A DNA stretch of 64,000 nucleotides from Flammeovirga pacifica. GTDB taxonomy: Bacteria; Bacteroidota; Bacteroidia; Cytophagales; Flammeovirgaceae. Position 1 is the stretch's first letter, and every line of letters begins with the position of its first letter. The notes beneath the pieces were generated by a model. The model made no database searches. It saw nothing but the letters and a program-made list of their open reading frames with translations, and was not told where the DNA came from. Below, piece after piece: positions 8,734 through 17,441 of this stretch. Location of the stretch: assembly GCF_000807855.2 (NCBI RefSeq), contig NZ_JRYR02000001.1:1853881-1917880 (forward strand), given 5' to 3'. A program made the translations under genes and the position numbers.

Positions 8734-10767
8734 TAAACCTGCTCTTCTTAATAAAGCATCTACCTTAGGTTCCTGTCCTCTGAAACGTTTGTATAATTCC
8801 ATTGGATCCTCTATGCCTCCTCTAGATAACACATTTTCTTTAAAACTGTTTGCTGTTTCTTTATCAAAAATGCCTTTTTCTTTAAATAATTCGAAAGCAT
8901 CTGCATCAAGAACTTCCGCCCATTTATAAGAATAATAACCTGCAGCATATCCACCTTGGAAAATATGTGAAAATGCTACACTCATATTTGTGCCATCCAC
9001 TTTTCCTAATTGATCTATCGAAGTCGATTTCATTGCTTCTTTTTCAAAAGATGAAACATCTTCAATTTTTCCATCAGATAATTGATGGTACTTCATATCT
9101 AACAAACCGAAACTTACTTGCCTTAATGTTTGATACCCTTCCAAGAAGGTCGACGATGCTTTAATTTTATCAATCATTTCTTGAGGAATTGCCTCGTTCG
9201 TCTCATAATGTTTGGCAAATAAATCAAGTGTTTCTCTCTCAAAACACCAATTTTCTAATACCTGAGAAGGAAGCTCTACAAAATCCCAATAAACTGAAGT
9301 TCCTGTAAGGCTTTCATATTTCCCTTCAGCCAACATACCATGTAAGGCGTGTCCAAACTCGTGGAATAAAGTAGTAACTTCATTAAATGTTAATAAAGAA
9401 GGTTTTGTTTCTGTTGGTTTTGTAAAATTACACACAATAGAAACGTGTGGTCTTTGTTCTACACCCTCAACAATACTTTGCCCTCTAAATGATGTCATCC
9501 ATGCTCCACCTCTTTTTCCTACTCTTGGAAAAAAGTCTGCATAAAATACAGAAATATGTCTACCATTATTGTCTGTCACCTCATAAGTCATGACATCCTC
9601 ATGGTAAGTTTCAATATCATTTCTTGGAGTAAAATTTAGATCATATAATCTGCTGGCCACCTCAAAAACGCCCTCTAAAACATTTTCAAGTTTGAAATAA
9701 GGTTTTAAAGCTTCATCATCAATAGCAAATCGTTCTTTCTTTAATTTTTCAGACCATAAAGCCCAATCCCAACGTTTCACTTCTGTTGCTCCATTCGCTT
9801 TAGCATAAGCTATTACGTCATTTACTTCTTCCTCTGCTGCTGGCCTTGCTTTTTGTTCTAAATCGTTCAAGAATTCAACCACAGCACTTGGAGAAGGGGC
9901 CATTCTTTTTTCAAGAATGTAATCGGCATAATTATCAAACCCTAGTAATTGTGCTTTTTGATTTCTAAACGAGACCAAATTCTTCACAATCTCTTGGTTA
10001 TCATTATCATACCCATCAAAACAACGACTACCGAATGCAAAAAACAGTTCTTTACGTAGGTTTTCATTTTCTGCGTAAGTCATAAAAGGAATATAAGAAG
10101 GATATTGTAGTGTAAATACCCATTTACCTTCCATTCCTTTTTCTTTAGCTGATATAGCTGCTGCTTCTTTAACTGCTTCAGGTAAACCTTTTAAGTCTTC
10201 TTCCTTGTCTACAATCATTGCATAAGCATTGGTTGCAGCCAAAACATTTTCTCCAAAAGTGAGAGATAGTTTTGACAACTCAAGATCTACATTTCTAAGT
10301 TGCTCTTTTTTCTCCTCATTTAATTCTGCTCCATTTAAAGCAAAATCGCTATATGTTTTTTCTAATAACTTCAGGTCTTCAACGTCAAGGTTTAATTGAT
10401 CTTTTTGATCATATACCACCTTCACTTTTTCAAAGATTCTTTGATTTAAAAGAATATCATTTCTTAATGCACTTAACTTAGGTGAAACTTCTTGTGCTAT
10501 TTTCTGAATCTCGTCATTTGTTTCTGCTGAATTGAGATTAAAAAATATACTACTAATCTTACCTAATAAATCAGAACAATGTTCTAAATCCACAATCACA
10601 TTTTTGAATGAAGGTGATTCAGAAGACTCTTCAATATTTTTTATATTTTCTTTGGCAATTTTAATGGCTTCATCAAATGCTGGAACAAAATGTTCTTCCT
10701 TAATCTTTGAAAAAGGGGCTGTTCCAAAAGCCGTATTAAAGGGTGATAATAAAGGGTTTTGCATCAT
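8725..10767 (-). CDS. M3 family zinc oligopeptidase (OpdA/Dcp type)
   Basis: 680 residues, the usual length of oligopeptidase A and dipeptidyl carboxypeptidase. The zinc motif HEFGH is at residues 469-473 with the third ligand expected at Glu498 in 'WDFVELPSQ'. The opening 'NPLLSPFNTAFGTAPFSKI' and the closing 'SRGGIEDPMELYKRFRGQEP' are typical of subfamily M3A. There is no signal peptide, so it should act in the cytoplasm on short peptides left by larger proteases. The sequence resembles both E. coli PrlC and Dcp, so I give no symbol. The YqgE gene lies upstream on the same strand with a 90-base gap that contains a hairpin. Confidence 0.95.
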   Translation of the reverse strand: MMQNPLLSPFNTAFGTAPFSKIKEEHFVPAFDEAIKIAKENIKNIEESSESPSFKNVIVDLEHCSDLLGKISSIFFNLNSAETNDEIQKIAQEVSPKLSALRNDILLNQRIFEKVKVVYDQKDQLNLDVEDLKLLEKTYSDFALNGAELNEEKKEQLRNVDLELSKLSLTFGENVLAATNAYAMIVDKEEDLKGLPEAVKEAAAISAKEKGMEGKWVFTLQYPSYIPFMTYAENENLRKELFFAFGSRCFDGYDNDNQEIVKNLVSFRNQKAQLLGFDNYADYILEKRMAPSPSAVVEFLNDLEQKARPAAEEEVNDVIAYAKANGATEVKRWDWALWSEKLKKERFAIDDEALKPYFKLENVLEGVFEVASRLYDLNFTPRNDIETYHEDVMTYEVTDNNGRHISVFYADFFPRVGKRGGAWMTSFRGQSIVEGVEQRPHVSIVCNFTKPTETKPSLLTFNEVTTLFHEFGHALHGMLAEGKYESLTGTSVYWDFVELPSQVLENWCFERETLDLFAKHYETNEAIPQEMIDKIKASSTFLEGYQTLRQVSFGLLDMKYHQLSDGKIEDVSSFEKEAMKSTSIDQLGKVDGTNMSVAFSHIFQGGYAAGYYSYKWAEVLDADAFELFKEKGIFDKETANSFKENVLSRGGIEDPMELYKRFRGQEPKVDALLRRAGLLK

Positions 10768-10800
10768 CTATATGAATATCATTTTTTGCTTATAAACAAG

Positions 10801-10831
10801 TATAGCCTTCTACATGTGGTAAAAGGCTATA
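10801..10831. terminator. Hairpin between the YqgE and M3 peptidase genes
   Basis: TATAGCCTT (10801-10809) pairs with AAGGCTATA (10823-10831). It follows the yqgE stop on the minus strand but lacks a clean T-run, so it may only attenuate read-through into the peptidase gene. Confidence 0.45.
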
Positions 10832-10857
10832 CAATATCGTAATCTTAATCTTAAATT

Positions 10858-11430
10858 CTAATTCATTCTTATATTCTTTGCTGCATTTGCGAAAACTTTA
10901 TACTTCCCTCCCATTTCGTTGAGAACTAGCTTCCACAAATCGTCTACAGGATAATCTAATATATTAGTTAATCTCATGTTAGACACCATCCAAGAATCTT
11001 CTTTTAATTCTGTTCTTAGTTGAAATTCATCCCAACCGGCATATCCCATAAAAAAACGACAGTTGTTATCATCTAAAAGACCCTGAGCGTTTAAATCTTG
11101 GATCTCTTCGTAATTTCCTCCCCAATACAAGCCATCCTTTAAAGGGATCGAATTTGTAATATCTTTGAATTTATGGATATAATGTAAAGTATCTTGTTCT
11201 ACAGGGCCACCAACATAAATAGGGCTATCAATTGATAGTCTATTCTCTACTTCCTCTATTGTTACTAAAGAAGGTTTATTTATGATCAAACCAAATGATC
11301 CTGTATTTTCATTGTGTTCACATACCACGATAATAGATCGTGAAAAGTTTTGATCTTTTATGAAAGGCTCAGAGATTAATAAATCTCCACTTTCTATAGG
11401 TCGGGCTCCAAAATTGATAGTAAAATCCAT
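10858..11430 (-). CDS. YqgE/AlgH family protein (DUF179)
   Basis: 190 residues, typical for the family. The signature is visible: 'GDLLISEPFIKDQNFSRSII', then 'EHNENTGSFGLIINKP', 'IYVGGPVEQDTLHYIH' and 'RFFMGYAGWDEFQLRTEL'. The family is a compact cytoplasmic alpha/beta fold. In Pseudomonas it was named AlgH for an effect on alginate genes, but its biochemical role is not settled. There is no signal peptide. It is followed by the M3 peptidase on the same strand. Family assignment is firm; function is open. Confidence 0.93.
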   Translation of the reverse strand: MDFTINFGARPIESGDLLISEPFIKDQNFSRSIIVVCEHNENTGSFGLIINKPSLVTIEEVENRLSIDSPIYVGGPVEQDTLHYIHKFKDITNSIPLKDGLYWGGNYEEIQDLNAQGLLDDNNCRFFMGYAGWDEFQLRTELKEDSWMVSNMRLTNILDYPVDDLWKLVLNEMGGKYKVFANAAKNIRMN

Positions 11431-11916
11431 AGCAAAAATAATTAATTACACATTCAATGCATGTTTAGGTGTTTTTGAATTGATATTTAACTTCAGTCTT
11501 CATTTAAAGTAATAAACTATTGAATTACAGACTGTTTATCACAACAACATATACAATTAATTATATATGAGTGATTTAGTTTTCGAAATAATAAAATCTC
11601 TTAAATTATCACGGTCATAAGTTCTAAATATCAATTAAAAATGCAAAATGATTAAGAATTTAATTGAAATAATTCTAACAATTTCTTAGAATAATACAAC
11701 ATTCATTCAGTTTCAATTGATGTTTACTTTATTATGATTGATTCATTTTATTAGTTAATTAAACAGTTTAGTAAAAAAAAGGTTTATACCCTTTTAAAGG
11801 GATAAAAACATCAAAAATTTAAAATGAGTATTTTTTTATCTACAATAATTCAAAATGTATAAAAATGTAACAAAATTGATTGTAACTTAGCAATTCAGAC
11901 AGGATAGAATTATATA
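11431..11916. other. AT-rich divergent intergenic region between yqgE and pcrA
   Basis: 486 bases without a credible gene. Several runs of A and T and near-palindromic AT words are present. An imperfect -7 element TAACTTAG lies at 11883-11890 on the plus strand, 27 bases before the helicase ATG, without a clear -33 partner. I see no repeat, RNA gene or insertion element. Confidence 0.5.
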
Positions 11917-14160
11917 ATGGATTATTTAGAAGGATTAAACCCACCTCAGCGAGAAGCTGTAGTCACTATGGACGGCCCTATGATGATCATTGCTGGTGCA
12001 GGATCAGGTAAAACTAGGGTATTGACCTATAAAATTGCTCACTTAATTGCTAATGGCGTAGAACCTTTCAATATTCTCTCATTAACCTTTACTAATAAGG
12101 CTTCAAGAGAAATGAAAGAACGTATTGTCGATGCCGTTGGAGACGATGCTAAAAACTTATGGATGGGTACTTTCCACTCTGTATTTGCCAGAATATTACG
12201 TTTTGAAGCAGAAAAGATAGGGTATCAATCTAATTTTACCATTTATGATTCTGAAGATGCTAAGTCTGTGATTAAAGGCGTGGTAAAAGATTTTAGATTA
12301 GACGATAAACTATACAAACCAAATGTAGTTCTATCAAGAATTTCATCTGCAAAAAATAACTTGATCTCTTGGCGTGCTTACGAACAAAATAATGATCTGA
12401 GAATTGAAGACGAAGCTTCTGGCCGTCCGAAAATAGCAGAGATTTATAAAGAATATGCCATTCGTTGTTTCAGAGCCAATGCTATGGATTTTGATGATTT
12501 ACTTTTCAATACGAGTGTATTGTTCCAACAACACCTAGATGTATTGAACAAGTATCAAAGCAAATTCAAGTATGTACTCATAGATGAGTTTCAGGATACC
12601 AATGTTACTCAATACTTTATCACTAGAAAATTAGCGGCCAGAAACCGTAACATTTGTGTGGTAGGTGATGATGCACAATCTATTTATGCTTTTAGAGGTG
12701 CCAACATCCAAAACATTCTTAACTTCAAAACAGATTATCCTGAACTGAAAGTCGTTAAGTTGGAGCAAAATTACAGATCTACTCAAACAATTGTTGAGGC
12801 AGCCAACTCTGTGATTGCTCACAACAAAAATCAACTAGAAAAAAATACGTTTACTCAAAATGCTATTGGTGATAGAATCGAAGTATTACGATCGCCAACA
12901 GATTTAGAGGAAGCAAGATCAGTAGCTAAAGGTATCCAAGAGGCAATGATTAAAGATCATATCCCTGCAAAAGATATCGCTATTTTATATAGAACCAATT
13001 CTCAATCTAGAGCGTTGGAGGAAGCCTTAGTAAAGCTTTCAATAAAAGCACAAATTTTTGGTGGTCTATCTTTTTATCAACGAAAGGAAATAAAAGATAT
13101 GATTGCTTATTTGAAATTTGTAACCAACCCTAAGGACGAAGAAGCTTTTAAAAGAATCATCAACTACCCTAAAAGAGGGATTGGTGCTACTACCGTAAAC
13201 AACTTGTTTGTAAAAGCGGCAGAAAATAAGCTAGGCATTTGGGATATTGTGGCCAATATCCGTAAGTTTTTTGGTGGTAGAGTGGCTACACAAGTAGAAA
13301 ACTTTGCCAATATGATCAAGGTGTTTCAAATGCAATCAGAACAAAAGAATGCTTTTGAAACTGCCTCATTTATTGCCAAAAACTCTGGTGTATTAAGAGA
13401 GCTATACGATGATAAAACTCCAGAAGGTAAAAACAGATACGATAACCTTCAAGAATTACTGAATGGTATCCAAGGGTTTACTGATGATCCCAACAAAGAA
13501 GATAAAAGTTTAACCACTTATCTAGAAGAGATCTCTTTAATCACTACACAAGACAAAGAAGACGTTTCTGATGCCATCACTTTAATGACAATACACATGT
13601 CGAAAGGTTTGGAGTTTGATTATGTTTTCCTTGTGGGTATGGAAGAGAATTTATTCCCTTCTCAGATGATGTTGGAGACTAGAGAAGACTTAGAAGAAGA
13701 ACGACGCTTATTCTATGTGGCAATAACTAGAGCCAAACAAAAGCTATACATGTCTTATGCATTACAGCGTTATCGCTTTGGTAAAACAATCAGTTGTGAC
13801 CCTAGTCGCTTTATCGATGAAATTGCCCCTCAATACATTAGTATGAGAAGAAATAGTATTTCGGATGATCTTGGACCGGGTAGTACTCCTGGGTTTTCAA
13901 ATTTCAGATCTTTGAGACAACAACCTTCTAATTTTATCAGAAAAGCTGTTGAACCAAAAGATGACCGCCCTTTTGTTCCTTCAAAATCAGAAAGCTTGAT
14001 GGTAGGACAAACCGTACGTCATGGTAAGTTTGGTGATGGCAAAGTAGAAAAAATCACTGAAGAAGGACTAGATAAACGTGCGATTATCAATTTTGAAGCT
14101 GTGGGCAAAAAGACCTTAATACTCACTTTTGCTAAATTGATGATCATTGAAGATAATTAA
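11917..14160 (+). CDS. pcrA: UvrD/PcrA-type superfamily 1A DNA helicase
   Basis: 747 residues. The helicase motifs appear in order: Q-motif 'LNPPQREAV', Walker A 'AGAGSGKTRVLTYKIAHLI', motif II 'VLIDEFQDTN', motif III 'VVGDDAQSIYAFRGA', motif IV 'LEQNYRSTQTI', motif V 'ITLMTIHMSKGLEFDYVFL', motif VI 'EERRLFYVAITRAKQKLYM'. The C-terminal segment 'VGQTVRHGKFGDGKVEKI' is the Tudor-like RNA-polymerase-contacting tail of PcrA/UvrD. It unwinds DNA 3' to 5' in nucleotide-excision and mismatch repair and at stalled forks. The gene is monocistronic, ending in tandem hairpins at 14214-14316. Confidence 0.95.
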   Translation: MDYLEGLNPPQREAVVTMDGPMMIIAGAGSGKTRVLTYKIAHLIANGVEPFNILSLTFTNKASREMKERIVDAVGDDAKNLWMGTFHSVFARILRFEAEKIGYQSNFTIYDSEDAKSVIKGVVKDFRLDDKLYKPNVVLSRISSAKNNLISWRAYEQNNDLRIEDEASGRPKIAEIYKEYAIRCFRANAMDFDDLLFNTSVLFQQHLDVLNKYQSKFKYVLIDEFQDTNVTQYFITRKLAARNRNICVVGDDAQSIYAFRGANIQNILNFKTDYPELKVVKLEQNYRSTQTIVEAANSVIAHNKNQLEKNTFTQNAIGDRIEVLRSPTDLEEARSVAKGIQEAMIKDHIPAKDIAILYRTNSQSRALEEALVKLSIKAQIFGGLSFYQRKEIKDMIAYLKFVTNPKDEEAFKRIINYPKRGIGATTVNNLFVKAAENKLGIWDIVANIRKFFGGRVATQVENFANMIKVFQMQSEQKNAFETASFIAKNSGVLRELYDDKTPEGKNRYDNLQELLNGIQGFTDDPNKEDKSLTTYLEEISLITTQDKEDVSDAITLMTIHMSKGLEFDYVFLVGMEENLFPSQMMLETREDLEEERRLFYVAITRAKQKLYMSYALQRYRFGKTISCDPSRFIDEIAPQYISMRRNSISDDLGPGSTPGFSNFRSLRQQPSNFIRKAVEPKDDRPFVPSKSESLMVGQTVRHGKFGDGKVEKITEEGLDKRAIINFEAVGKKTLILTFAKLMIIEDN

Positions 14161-14213
14161 GCTTTAGTTTTGACATCAACCTTTTTGATATAATTGCTTA
14201 TATTTATTGACGG

Positions 14214-14262
14214 GAGACTTTTCTGAAATGTCTATTTAATAGCACAATTTTAGAAAAGTCTC
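14214..14262 (+). other. Inverted repeat downstream of pcrA
   Basis: GAGACTTTTCT (14214-14224) is an exact inverted copy of AGAAAAGTCTC (14252-14262), with a 27-base loop. There is no T-run directly after it. A stronger terminator follows 30 bases later, so this is either a first, weak stop or an mRNA 3'-end stabiliser. Confidence 0.6.
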
Positions 14263-14291
14263 TTGATACTACATTTATTTGTAGCTAAACC

Positions 14292-14316
14292 TCCCACATC
14301 CTGATGTGGGATTTTT
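14292..14316 (+). terminator. Rho-independent terminator of pcrA
   Basis: TCCCACAT pairs with ATGTGGGA (14292-14311) around a four-base loop, followed by TTTTT. It shows that the next gene cannot start at an ATG inside this hairpin (14304); the signal-peptide ATG at 14343 is the better start. Confidence 0.85.
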
Positions 14317-14342
14317 GTACAGCAACACTTCCTAATTATAGA

Positions 14343-15443
14343 ATGAAAATTTTTTCATACATATTACTTTTCCAACTAATCACTTTTTTAGCAGTGGGTC
14401 AGGAAATAAAAGCTCCTTCTTATTTTCTTGAATTTATTGAGGAAAATCCTGAAAAATTTCATCTCACTTACAACGATAACTCGGGTAAAATCATCAAATG
14501 GAGAGACAATGAATTGTCTACAGTAGGTGGACTTGTTTATTGGCTTTATGCACTTGAATATACCAGACAAGTAAGTAATGGAGGTATAAGACCAGTGGAA
14601 AGAATAGATATGGAGGAGATTCAAAAATTCGATACCTATTCAAATAAAATGAAAATTTGGTCGGATTACCTTAGTTACAAAAAGAAGCTATTAAAAAATA
14701 AAGTTCGTCTTAGAGAGGTGGTAAGCGGACTCATCAATTTTGCTACGGATGCCAACGGAGACTTTTTGATGAGCAGACTCGGTTTAGACTCTGTACAAAG
14801 GGCTGTAGGCACATTCCACATGCACACCACTACTACATTATACCCTATTTCTTCCGCAATCATTCATGTTCACAATCCATTTATGGAAAATGAACAAGAG
14901 TTTATGCATCGTATTAAAAATGAAAATCTAAATGATTTTAGACAAAACGTCTTTCAATTATATGATAGTCTAAACCAAGACTCTTTAGGTATTTTAAAAG
15001 ATAGCTTTCAGTTTAACCCTGAAAAGCACAAAGTATATTCTGGATTATTGACTGAACATTTGCCTATGGGTATTATTTCAGACTACAATTTATTGATACA
15101 AAACATCAATATGAGATCGAAAGAAGTATTTTGGAATGATATGGAGGAAGAATGGATTAATGCTGTTGAAGCTCCATTGATGTCAGATCCAACAATGGCT
15201 AAACATTATAAGCATTGTGGGCGTTTGGTTTATTCCACTGTTAATTCTGTTTCTATATCGTTGTATGGCACAATGAAAAATGGGAGAACAGCACAATTAA
15301 CGGCTACATTTGAAAACTTAACGGAAACCGAACATATTGATTTAGCTTTAGTTATAAACGACTTTGGATTTTCTATGATAGAAAATAAAGAGTACTTACA
15401 GAAAGTTATTGACAAAATCGATGTGATCAGACTAAAAAAATAA
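14343..15443 (+). CDS. Exported beta-lactamase-fold protein with degenerate catalytic motifs
   Basis: 366 residues from the ATG at 14343, with a signal peptide ending near AVGQE (residue 20). The body follows serine hydrolases of the class A beta-lactamase / PBP-like fold: 'LSTVGGLVYWLYALEYTRQV', then 'VRLREVVSGLINFATDANGD' and 'FLMSRLGLDSVQRA'. The three catalytic motifs are eroded. The SxxK position reads S59-T-V-G62 (Lys lost), the SDN position reads A134-T-D136, and the KTG strand appears to read HCG before 'RLVYSTVNSVSISLYG'. I infer a pseudo-enzyme in the periplasm that may bind rather than hydrolyse its ligand. It is followed one base later by the YpdA-like gene. The fold call is moderate; the loss of SxxK is seen directly if the alignment is right. 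Confidence 0.65.
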   Translation: MKIFSYILLFQLITFLAVGQEIKAPSYFLEFIEENPEKFHLTYNDNSGKIIKWRDNELSTVGGLVYWLYALEYTRQVSNGGIRPVERIDMEEIQKFDTYSNKMKIWSDYLSYKKKLLKNKVRLREVVSGLINFATDANGDFLMSRLGLDSVQRAVGTFHMHTTTTLYPISSAIIHVHNPFMENEQEFMHRIKNENLNDFRQNVFQLYDSLNQDSLGILKDSFQFNPEKHKVYSGLLTEHLPMGIISDYNLLIQNINMRSKEVFWNDMEEEWINAVEAPLMSDPTMAKHYKHCGRLVYSTVNSVSISLYGTMKNGRTAQLTATFENLTETEHIDLALVINDFGFSMIENKEYLQKVIDKIDVIRLKK

Positions 15444-15444
15444 A

Positions 15445-16428
15445 ATGATTTTAGATAATATTATTGTTGGAGGAGGACCAATAGGACTTGCATGTGGAAT
15501 TGAAGCTGAAAAAAAGGGCTTAAATTATATTATTATAGAAAAGGGATGTTTAGTGAACTCATTATATCATTACCCTGTAAATATGACTTTCTTTTCGACC
15601 TCAGAAAAATTAGAAATTGGCAATGCCCCTTTTGTCTCTCATAACCACCGACCTATTCGACGTGAAGCATTAGAATATTATCGTAGAGTACAGACCACAT
15701 GGGATCTCAACATTCAATTATTCGAAAAAGTATTAAATGTTGAAAAACAAGATGCAGCCAATGGAGTTTTTTGTATCAAAACTACAAAAGGAGAATACCT
15801 TAGTAAATCGGTAACTATTGCAACTGGTTTTTATGATATTCCCAACCTAATGCATGTGCCTGGAGAAGACCTTCCTAAAGTAAAGCACTATTACGACGAT
15901 CCTCACCTCTACTCTTTTACTAATGTTGCCGTAATAGGTGGAGCCAATTCTGCTATTGATGCCGCTCTGGAAACCTATAGGAAAGATGCAAAAGTAAGTC
16001 TCATCATTCGTGAAGAAGAAATAAATGATAGAGTTAAATATTGGGTAAAACCCGATATTGAGAATAGAATTAAGGAAGGCAGTATCAATGTTTATTTCCA
16101 ACATGAAGTAAAAGAAATTACGCCTACAGAAATAGTAATTCAGCATTTGATTACGAAAGCAGAAAAGAGAATTCCTAACGATTTTGTATTAGCTATGACG
16201 GGTTATCAACCCGATTTTGATTTCTTACAAAGAATTGGCATCAATTTATCAGACGATCATATTAAAGCCCCTGCCTACAATACAGAAACACACGAATCCA
16301 ATCAAGAAAATATTTACTTGGCTGGTGTTGTTTGCGGAGGTATGAAAACTAACTCATGGTTTATTGAAAACTCTAGAGTACACGCAGAAATGATTTACGA
16401 AAACATCCAACATAAATTAAACAAATAA
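15445..16428 (+). CDS. ypdA: YpdA-family FAD/NAD(P) reductase, putative bacillithiol disulfide reductase
   Basis: 327 residues, the usual length of YpdA/Bdr. The FAD-binding Rossmann motif is 'IIVGGGPIGLACGIEAEKKG'. The family-specific stretch 'VNSLYHYPVNMTFFSTSEKL' follows, and a second nucleotide motif is 'VAVIGGANSAIDAALETYRK'. The end, 'IYLAGVVCGGMKTNSWFIEN', is also characteristic. YpdA reduces oxidised bacillithiol (BSSB) with NADPH in the cytoplasm, and bacillithiol occurs in many Bacteroidota. It lies between the degenerate beta-lactamase-fold gene (one-base gap) and the SDR gene (stop and start overlap), so the three are co-transcribed. Confidence 0.9.
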   Translation: MILDNIIVGGGPIGLACGIEAEKKGLNYIIIEKGCLVNSLYHYPVNMTFFSTSEKLEIGNAPFVSHNHRPIRREALEYYRRVQTTWDLNIQLFEKVLNVEKQDAANGVFCIKTTKGEYLSKSVTIATGFYDIPNLMHVPGEDLPKVKHYYDDPHLYSFTNVAVIGGANSAIDAALETYRKDAKVSLIIREEEINDRVKYWVKPDIENRIKEGSINVYFQHEVKEITPTEIVIQHLITKAEKRIPNDFVLAMTGYQPDFDFLQRIGINLSDDHIKAPAYNTETHESNQENIYLAGVVCGGMKTNSWFIENSRVHAEMIYENIQHKLNK

Positions 16429-17141
16429 TGAGTAGTAACATTTTTATCACCGGAACCAGTAAAGGGCTAGGAAGTGGCTTTGCAGACTATTACTTAGGCA
16501 AAGAAGATAAGGTTTATGGACTTAGCAGAAGTAGTGCTGATCAATTTGGATCCGAAGATAACTATCAACATATCCAAGCAGATGTATCTGATTTTGATCA
16601 AATCAAGGTGAAAGTCAAAGAACTTCTAAAGGATGTGGAATATCTTCAATTAGTCATTCTTAATGCTGGTATTTTAGGTGAAATAAAAGGGATTACTGAT
16701 GCCTCAATTGATGAAATGAAAGAGGTTATGGATATAAACTTATGGGCCAATAAAGTCATTATTGATACGCTGTATGAAATGAAGATTAAGGTCAACCAAA
16801 TTGTTGTCATATCTTCGGGTGCATCGATCAATGGTAATAAAGGATGGTCCGGCTATTCTATTTCTAAGGCAGCTGTAAACATGCTCGTTAAACTTTATGC
16901 AGTAGAGTATCCAGAAACTCATTATACCGCATTAGCTCCAGGTTTAATAGACACAGGTATGCAAGATTATTTGTGTGATGTTGTTGATCACGAAGCCTTT
17001 CCTAGCATGACTAGGTTAAAAGAAGCTAGAGGCACTGATAACATGCCTACACCTAAAGAAGCTGCAAAACGTATTGGAGATATACTTCCTGCTCTTTTAA
17101 TGACACCGAATGGATCTTACGAAGATGTTAGGAAATTATAG
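16428..17141 (+). CDS. Short-chain dehydrogenase/reductase (SDR)
   Basis: 237 residues, classical SDR length. The cofactor motif is 'ITGTSKGLGSGFADYYLG', the NAG motif is 'VILNAGILGE', and the catalytic Ser-Tyr-Lys set is in 'VVISSGASINGNKGW' and 'YSISKAAVNML'. The substrate cannot be predicted. Its ATG overlaps the YpdA stop codon (TAATG), so the two are translationally coupled. An SDR beside a thiol-redox enzyme suggests NADPH-dependent carbonyl clean-up, which is inference only. Confidence 0.93.
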   Translation: MSSNIFITGTSKGLGSGFADYYLGKEDKVYGLSRSSADQFGSEDNYQHIQADVSDFDQIKVKVKELLKDVEYLQLVILNAGILGEIKGITDASIDEMKEVMDINLWANKVIIDTLYEMKIKVNQIVVISSGASINGNKGWSGYSISKAAVNMLVKLYAVEYPETHYTALAPGLIDTGMQDYLCDVVDHEAFPSMTRLKEARGTDNMPTPKEAAKRIGDILPALLMTPNGSYEDVRKL

Positions 17142-17169
17142 TGATCGCTAAGTTTCACTACAAATTAAA

Positions 17170-17216
17170 GGCTATTCAATCTGACACATGACAGGTTTAA
17201 TAGCCTCTAAATTTTT
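17170..17216 (+). terminator. Terminator of the 14343-17141 operon
   Basis: GGCTATT (17170-17176) pairs with AATAGCC (17199-17205), followed by a T-rich tract. The 22-base loop is long, so it may be weak. Confidence 0.5.
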
Positions 17217-17240
17217 TAAAGAAAATATTTTTTGTTTAGA

Positions 17241-17271
17241 CATAAAAAAAAGGCTCGTAAAACAAGCCTTC
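17241..17271 (-). terminator. Terminator of the tRNA-like gene
   Basis: On the minus strand, GGCTTG pairs with CGAGCC and is followed by eight T residues. It lies about 37 bases after the end of the tRNA-like gene. On the plus strand the same hairpin is followed by five T residues, so it could work in both directions. Confidence 0.75.
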
Positions 17272-17307
17272 TTTTTCGCTATTTCTCATTGCTACTTTCT
17301 ACTATGA

Positions 17308-17384
17308 GAGCAAAATTGGGAATCGAACCCATACCTTGAACTATTCTAGGAATATTCACGCTCTTCCACTGAGCTATTTTTGCT
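17308..17384 (-). tRNA. tRNA-Gly-like gene with an abnormal anticodon arm
   Basis: Read on the minus strand, the acceptor strands AGCAAAA and TTTTGCT pair perfectly. The D-arm GCTC-AGTGGAA-GAGC is intact, and the T-loop TTCGATT is closed by GGG/CCC. The body resembles bacterial tRNA-Gly. The anticodon arm does not fold normally: TGAAT/GTTCA (17354-17358 and 17337-17341) encloses 12 bases instead of 7. Within them, ATTC and GAAT can pair to give one long stem with a three-base loop. A U-preceded TCC, the Gly anticodon, can be placed only by breaking the stem. Three bases instead of two separate the acceptor and D-arms, and no CCA is encoded. With a -7-like element upstream and a terminator downstream it looks transcribed. 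It is either a tRNA pseudogene or a tRNA-like RNA with another role. Confidence 0.6.
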
Positions 17385-17433
17385 TATAAGGGAGGTTAAT
17401 TGGTTTCTCCGTTTTGTTTGTAGTACAATAATA

Positions 17434-17441
17434 CAAAGATG
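17434..17441 (-). promoter_or_regulatory. Possible -7 element for the tRNA-like gene
   Basis: Minus strand CATCTTTG, one base off TAnnTTTG, about 50 bases upstream of the tRNA-like 5' end. No TTTG is seen at the -33 position. Confidence 0.3.

Noticed and set aside
14304-14342. Longer start of the beta-lactamase-fold gene.
   Set aside because: The ATG lies inside a terminator hairpin and the added residues precede an obvious signal peptide.
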